Of a DNA stretch of 64,000 bases, positions 61,078 through 64,000 are shown one piece after another; the stretch's first letter is position 1, and each line of letters begins with the position of its first letter. This DNA is from Caryophanales bacterium UBA5026 (GTDB lineage Bacteria > Bacillota_I > Bacilli_A > RF39 > UBA660): positions 16,938-80,937 of the forward strand of contig DICM01000030.1 of the NCBI GenBank assembly GCA_002416285.1, read 5' to 3'. The notes beneath the pieces are model-generated. The model saw only the letters and a program-made list of their open reading frames with translations. It did no database searches and had not been told where the DNA came from. A program made the position numbers and the translations under genes.

Positions 61078-61716
61078 TTAAAATAAATTTGTTAAATCAG
61101 AATCTTCTTTAAAACGATATAGTTTTGCAGGTCTTCCGTTCATTCCTTCATTTTTATATCCTGTATCTTCTAATACATCATACTGGATTAGTTTTTTTCT
61201 AAAATTACGACGGTCTAATGAATACCCTAATAATTCCTCGTAAGTATCCTGTAATTCTGGTAAAGTAAAATCACTCGGAAAGAGGGTTAATAGTTCGTTC
61301 GTATGTAACAACACTGAAATAAAACTCTCCTGTGCTTTCTCAATCATTTCTTGATGATCATATATTACTTTTGGAAGCAAATCCAATTCAAACCAATTAT
61401 GTTCTTCTCTTATTGTTTCTTTTAATTCGAATGATTTTGTATCGATCCATGACATGATAGCTAGTCCAAGTGTTCTTGTTTTAGGAACTCGTTTTAAATC
61501 ACTAAATACCCCTACTTGTTTTGTACAGAGCCCTTTCATTCCTAGTGTATGCAAATGCTCTTCTACAAGTTCCTCAATTGTTTTGTTTTCTTTTAAAGAA
61601 ACAGTTGGAAGCATCCAATATCCACGAAAGGGTTCCTCTTCTCTATGTAATAGTAAGACTTTTATCTTTCCTTGATCAAGCGTAAATAGAATCAAAGAAA
61701 TATCCATCTCATTCAT
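61078..61716 (-). CDS. NrtR-like regulator: Nudix domain plus winged helix
   Basis: A 212-aa protein with an N-terminal Nudix-fold domain (DISLILFTLDQGKIKVLLLHREEEPFRGYWMLP) and a C-terminal winged helix (YSLDRRNFRKKLIQYDVLED, GRPAKLYRF). In the family the Nudix part senses ADP-ribose and the protein represses NAD or sugar-metabolism genes. The catalytic Nudix box (GX5EX7REUXEEXGU) is not kept, which suits a sensor. No NAD genes lie nearby, so the target is unknown. A consensus promoter lies upstream. Confidence 0.85.
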   Translation of the reverse strand: MNEMDISLILFTLDQGKIKVLLLHREEEPFRGYWMLPTVSLKENKTIEELVEEHLHTLGMKGLCTKQVGVFSDLKRVPKTRTLGLAIMSWIDTKSFELKETIREEHNWFELDLLPKVIYDHQEMIEKAQESFISVLLHTNELLTLFPSDFTLPELQDTYEELLGYSLDRRNFRKKLIQYDVLEDTGYKNEGMNGRPAKLYRFKEDSDLTNLF

Positions 61717-61748
61717 TCATTTCATCCTCCATTTTTTCACGCTTGAAC

Positions 61749-61777
61749 ATTATAGTATAAAATACACATTTTGTCAA
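61749..61777 (-). promoter_or_regulatory. Promoter of the NrtR-like gene
   Basis: Perfect minus-strand TTGACA, 17 bases, TATAAT. Confidence 0.88.
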
Positions 61778-61784
61778 ATACACT

Positions 61785-61808
61785 AAGAAAAAAGACCTAA
61801 TGGTCTTT
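61785..61808 (-). terminator. Terminator after cysE
   Basis: AAAGACC-ATTA-GGTCTTT followed by T on the minus strand; includes the cysE stop. Confidence 0.87.
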
Positions 61809-62366
61809 ATCTTCCTTTTTTATTTTATTTTTTTGAGTTGCTTTTAAATTGTGAATTTTCTTTTTTTCTTTTATTTTTCCTGGTATTCCGACCACTGTTA
61901 CATCACTTGGAACATTTTTTAGAACGACTGCATTTGCTCCTATTCTTGAATTTTTTCCAATCACAATGTTTCCTAATATTTTTGAACCACTTCCGATAAA
62001 TACGTTGTCCTCTACCGTTGGATGTCTCTTACCACTTTGAAATCCTGTACCACCTAAGGTAACATCATGAAACATTGTAACATTATCACCGACAATTGCA
62101 GTCTCACCTATTACAGTTCCTATTCCGTGATCAATAAATAAGTCTTTTCCAATCGTTGCTCCTGGATGAATTTCAATGCCTGTTTTTCTTTTTGTACGCT
62201 CGGATAAATAGCGAGCAATAAAATAATGTTTTTTTAAATAGAAATAATGAGCTATACGATACCATATGATAGCTTTAAAGGATGGATATAGTAATACTTC
62301 AATGTTATTTTTAATGGCTGGATCTTTTCTTCTTATATTCCTGATTTCATCTCTTATAAATTTCAT
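61797..62366 (-). CDS. cysE: Serine O-acetyltransferase
   Basis: Makes O-acetylserine from serine and acetyl-CoA for cysteine synthesis. The 189-aa protein has a short N-terminal helical part (DPAIKNNIEVLLYPSFKAI) and a left-handed beta helix of hexapeptide repeats (IEIHPGATIGKDLFIDHGIGTVIGE, HDVTLGGTG, RHPTVEDNVFIGSGSKILG). This is the short form, as in Bacillus. The C-terminal tail is unusually lysine-rich. I start at 62366 with AGGTGAT upstream; TATAAT at 62383-62388 is a probable -10. Confidence 0.93.
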   Translation of the reverse strand: MKFIRDEIRNIRRKDPAIKNNIEVLLYPSFKAIIWYRIAHYFYLKKHYFIARYLSERTKRKTGIEIHPGATIGKDLFIDHGIGTVIGETAIVGDNVTMFHDVTLGGTGFQSGKRHPTVEDNVFIGSGSKILGNIVIGKNSRIGANAVVLKNVPSDVTVVGIPGKIKEKKKIHNLKATQKNKIKKEDKDH

Positions 62367-62440
62367 AAGAATCACCTACTATATTATAGTTTTTAAAAAA
62401 AAGTTGTGTAGTTAATTTTCCATTCTATATCAGTAAATAT

Positions 62441-62468
62441 TAAAAAAGATGATTTTAAACTCATCTTA
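62441..62468 (-). terminator. Terminator after the second large pseudopilin
   Basis: AAGATGA, 8-base loop, TCATCTT and more T on the minus strand. Confidence 0.83.
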
Positions 62469-62477
62469 ATAAAACCA

Positions 62478-64000
62478 TCATTTAATTACGGATACAATTG
62501 GACGGAACGAATTGCGATTGTGCGTACCACCACTCGTATTGCCGAATTCACCAGGACCAGCAACCGACGCATCATTGTGATTGGCTCCACGACCGAACCA
62601 CGGAGAAGAGGCATATGGAAGGTTACTGTACTCTGTATTCCATCCCCCATGGTTTGTCCCACTCCATACTGTTCCATTATATCGATTTGCATCTGCACTC
62701 GTTTCATATATTCCATCACCATATACGGTGACATCATAATCCATTCCAATATTATTTAACAATTTTTCTGCCAGAGTTGTATATTTTGTAATATGAGAAT
62801 TAGGTAAGTTGCTATATTCTTCAATTGTAAATCCACTACTACCTAGTAAGTTATTATAGTTTGACATCGTTCTCTCCCAAGATCCTCCACTCATATCATA
62901 GACACCGGTAATATTCCAAGTAGTACTTGCTTTCATACCTGTTGTACTATCATATGAATTATTACAAGTGGTTGCAGTTGACATTTCTTCACTAGCTGTA
63001 TCTCCTGCACATCCAGTTATATAATTTTGATTATTATTAATATATACCTCATTGGTATTTGCTCCATAGGTTGAAAGTGTCAAATAATAGATTGCTCCCC
63101 ATTCTAGGTTTGTTGCCATATGGGTATCTACACTATTTGAATTCCATCCATATGTAGTATTTGTTTTCATTGCTACACTTGCTTTATAAGCGTTGGCTAT
63201 ATTTATACATCTCCATGAATTTACACTTGGTGCTATTTTAATAGTTTTGGTTGCTACATCGTCTCCTGCTGTTGGGCATGACCCAGCAGATACAAATTCA
63301 TTTGCTACACCTTCTTCTGCTGTCGGTTCAAATTTTGCTACCCAATATCCTAACTGATTAATATCATTTTGGAATGCTGGATGAGTAAAATAATGCATAC
63401 TTGTATCTTTTGTTCCAGCTACATATCCACTTGTTTCTATGTTTGTATTATCAACTGATATATCACTTTTTCCTTTTAAGAACTTCACATCAATAGAACC
63501 GGTTGTACTACTATGATATCCACTGGTTATCTTATAAGCATATCTTGGAATCCATACCCAGTAAGATCCATCGGCTGTTTTCACATTCGCCCATAATTTA
63601 TTCGTGTAATCATACCATTCACGATCATCGGAAGTAGTTACCGTTTCTACTCCATTCACCCATTTAATTGGTGTCATTCCTTCACTTAGTTTCGGAATAT
63701 TAACTCCCTTTGCTTCATTAAATACAATTTCCTCTGGTGAAGTTGTCGGTTCACAACTTATCTCTGTTTTATCTTTGTTTACTTTTGCTTTATTTCCATT
63801 GTATTCAACAACGTAATTATCAAATTTAAATTCTCCTGAAACAACACTTCCATCTTTCATTGTTACACAAATTTGTGACGGTTGTTTTCCTTTATACTTT
63901 ACCGTTCCAATGGTATCTAAATTATAAGTACCATCTTTTTTTGTTTGATAATCTCCTGTATCAATCATATCTTGTAAATCTGATTTTTCAATCGCATCAA
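62478..64000 (-). CDS. Type IV pilin-like protein with FGE/C-type-lectin-like domain, N-terminus beyond the window
   Basis: The frame is open to base 64000; the last residues visible (DAIEKSDLQDMIDTGDYQTK) match FIDAIAKSSLQKMIENGNYETK of the 17189 protein, so the prepilin leader lies outside. About 507 residues are seen. Shared blocks include WANVKTADGSYWVWIPRYAYKI, a WVAKFE segment, ITGCAGD and ITGVYDMSGGSWERTM. The end (FGRGANHNDASVAG ... NSFRPIV) is the core of the C-type-lectin/FGE fold. The last 120 bases before the stop are clearly richer in G and C than the rest. Confidence 0.85.
   Translation of the reverse strand, partial: DAIEKSDLQDMIDTGDYQTKKDGTYNLDTIGTVKYKGKQPSQICVTMKDGSVVSGEFKFDNYVVEYNGNKAKVNKDKTEISCEPTTSPEEIVFNEAKGVNIPKLSEGMTPIKWVNGVETVTTSDDREWYDYTNKLWANVKTADGSYWVWIPRYAYKITSGYHSSTTGSIDVKFLKGKSDISVDNTNIETSGYVAGTKDTSMHYFTHPAFQNDINQLGYWVAKFEPTAEEGVANEFVSAGSCPTAGDDVATKTIKIAPSVNSWRCINIANAYKASVAMKTNTTYGWNSNSVDTHMATNLEWGAIYYLTLSTYGANTNEVYINNNQNYITGCAGDTASEEMSTATTCNNSYDSTTGMKASTTWNITGVYDMSGGSWERTMSNYNNLLGSSGFTIEEYSNLPNSHITKYTTLAEKLLNNIGMDYDVTVYGDGIYETSADANRYNGTVWSGTNHGGWNTEYSNLPYASSPWFGRGANHNDASVAGPGEFGNTSGGTHNRNSFRPIVSVIK

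Noticed and set aside
62498..62759. Overlapping small frames in the 3' end of the second pseudopilin
   Set aside because: They are alternate frames of the GC-richer coding end, without ribosome sites.
1..64000. Mycoplasma-type genetic code with TGA as Trp
   Set aside because: TGA ends real genes here, for example at 2641 and 26250, and Trp is written TGG.
1..64000. CRISPR array, prophage or integrative element
   Set aside because: No spaced short direct repeats, phage structural genes or integrase were seen; the only mobile element is the IS at 46513.

Overview
This window is AT-rich chromosomal DNA from a low-GC, Gram-positive-type bacterium (Bacillota). The evidence is the CIRCE/HrcA heat-shock system, a full FtsZ-FtsA-DivIB-MurB-MurG cluster, RecD2, RNase HIII, LexA with CGAAC-N4-GTTCG boxes, AGGAGG ribosome binding sites and strong TTGACA-N17-TATAAT promoters. 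TGA is used as a stop (for example at 2641 and 26250), so this is not a code-4 mollicute. SpoIIP, SpoIIID-like regulators and a BclA/BclB-like collagen protein point to an endospore former or a recent descendant of one, probably a gut Bacilli/Erysipelotrichia-type lineage. I cannot place it more precisely.

Layout. 1-8.3 kb: a partial RNase J2-like gene, two zinc-ribbon membrane proteins, a YcxB-like protein, mutL, two hypotheticals and miaB. 8.3-17.1 kb: a chaperone operon (hrcA-grpE-dnaK-pepF-pepF-dnaJ and two tiny genes) driven by a CIRCE-controlled promoter. 17.2-21.9 kb: a large pseudopilin, transketolase, then lexA divergent from a 55-aa SOS-controlled membrane protein. 22-32.4 kb: lipoprotein, queH, a UPF0316 protein, a phosphodiesterase, tmk, an HD hydrolase, hemW, an interrupted regulator pseudogene, an intact SpoIIID-like regulator and lepA. 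32.4-40.7 kb: spoIIP and small neighbours, then the division/wall cluster. 40.7-44.1 kb: a cohesin-bearing membrane protein and a dockerin-bearing glucosaminidase. 44.3-49.4 kb: pgsA-like gene, collagen-like protein, an intact IS1182-like element inserted at its terminator, and a glycosyltransferase. 49.4-59.3 kb: SOS-controlled recD2, mtaB, rsmE, coiled-coil protein, trxA, cvpA, rnhC, ogt. 59.5-64 kb: J-domain protein, tRNA-Ser, small pilin-like protein, NrtR-like regulator, cysE and a second large pseudopilin that runs off the end.

How parts work together. LexA probably controls itself, the divergent 55-aa membrane protein (a candidate division inhibitor in the place YneA holds in Bacillus) and recD2, with boxes placed inside or on the promoters. 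HrcA/CIRCE controls the chaperone operon, which carries two oligoendopeptidase F genes between dnaK and dnaJ. A cohesin/dockerin pair may tether a wall hydrolase to the membrane. The collagen protein and the following glycosyltransferase look like a surface-glycoprotein pair, possibly spore-associated.

Most notable points: the lexA/55-aa SOS promoter architecture; a 581-codon regulator lost through an ATG-to-ATA start and two in-frame stops; the IS inserted exactly at a terminator hairpin and duplicating it; and the C-type-lectin/FGE-like pseudopilins, one with a GC-rich 3' end resembling a diversified variable region.
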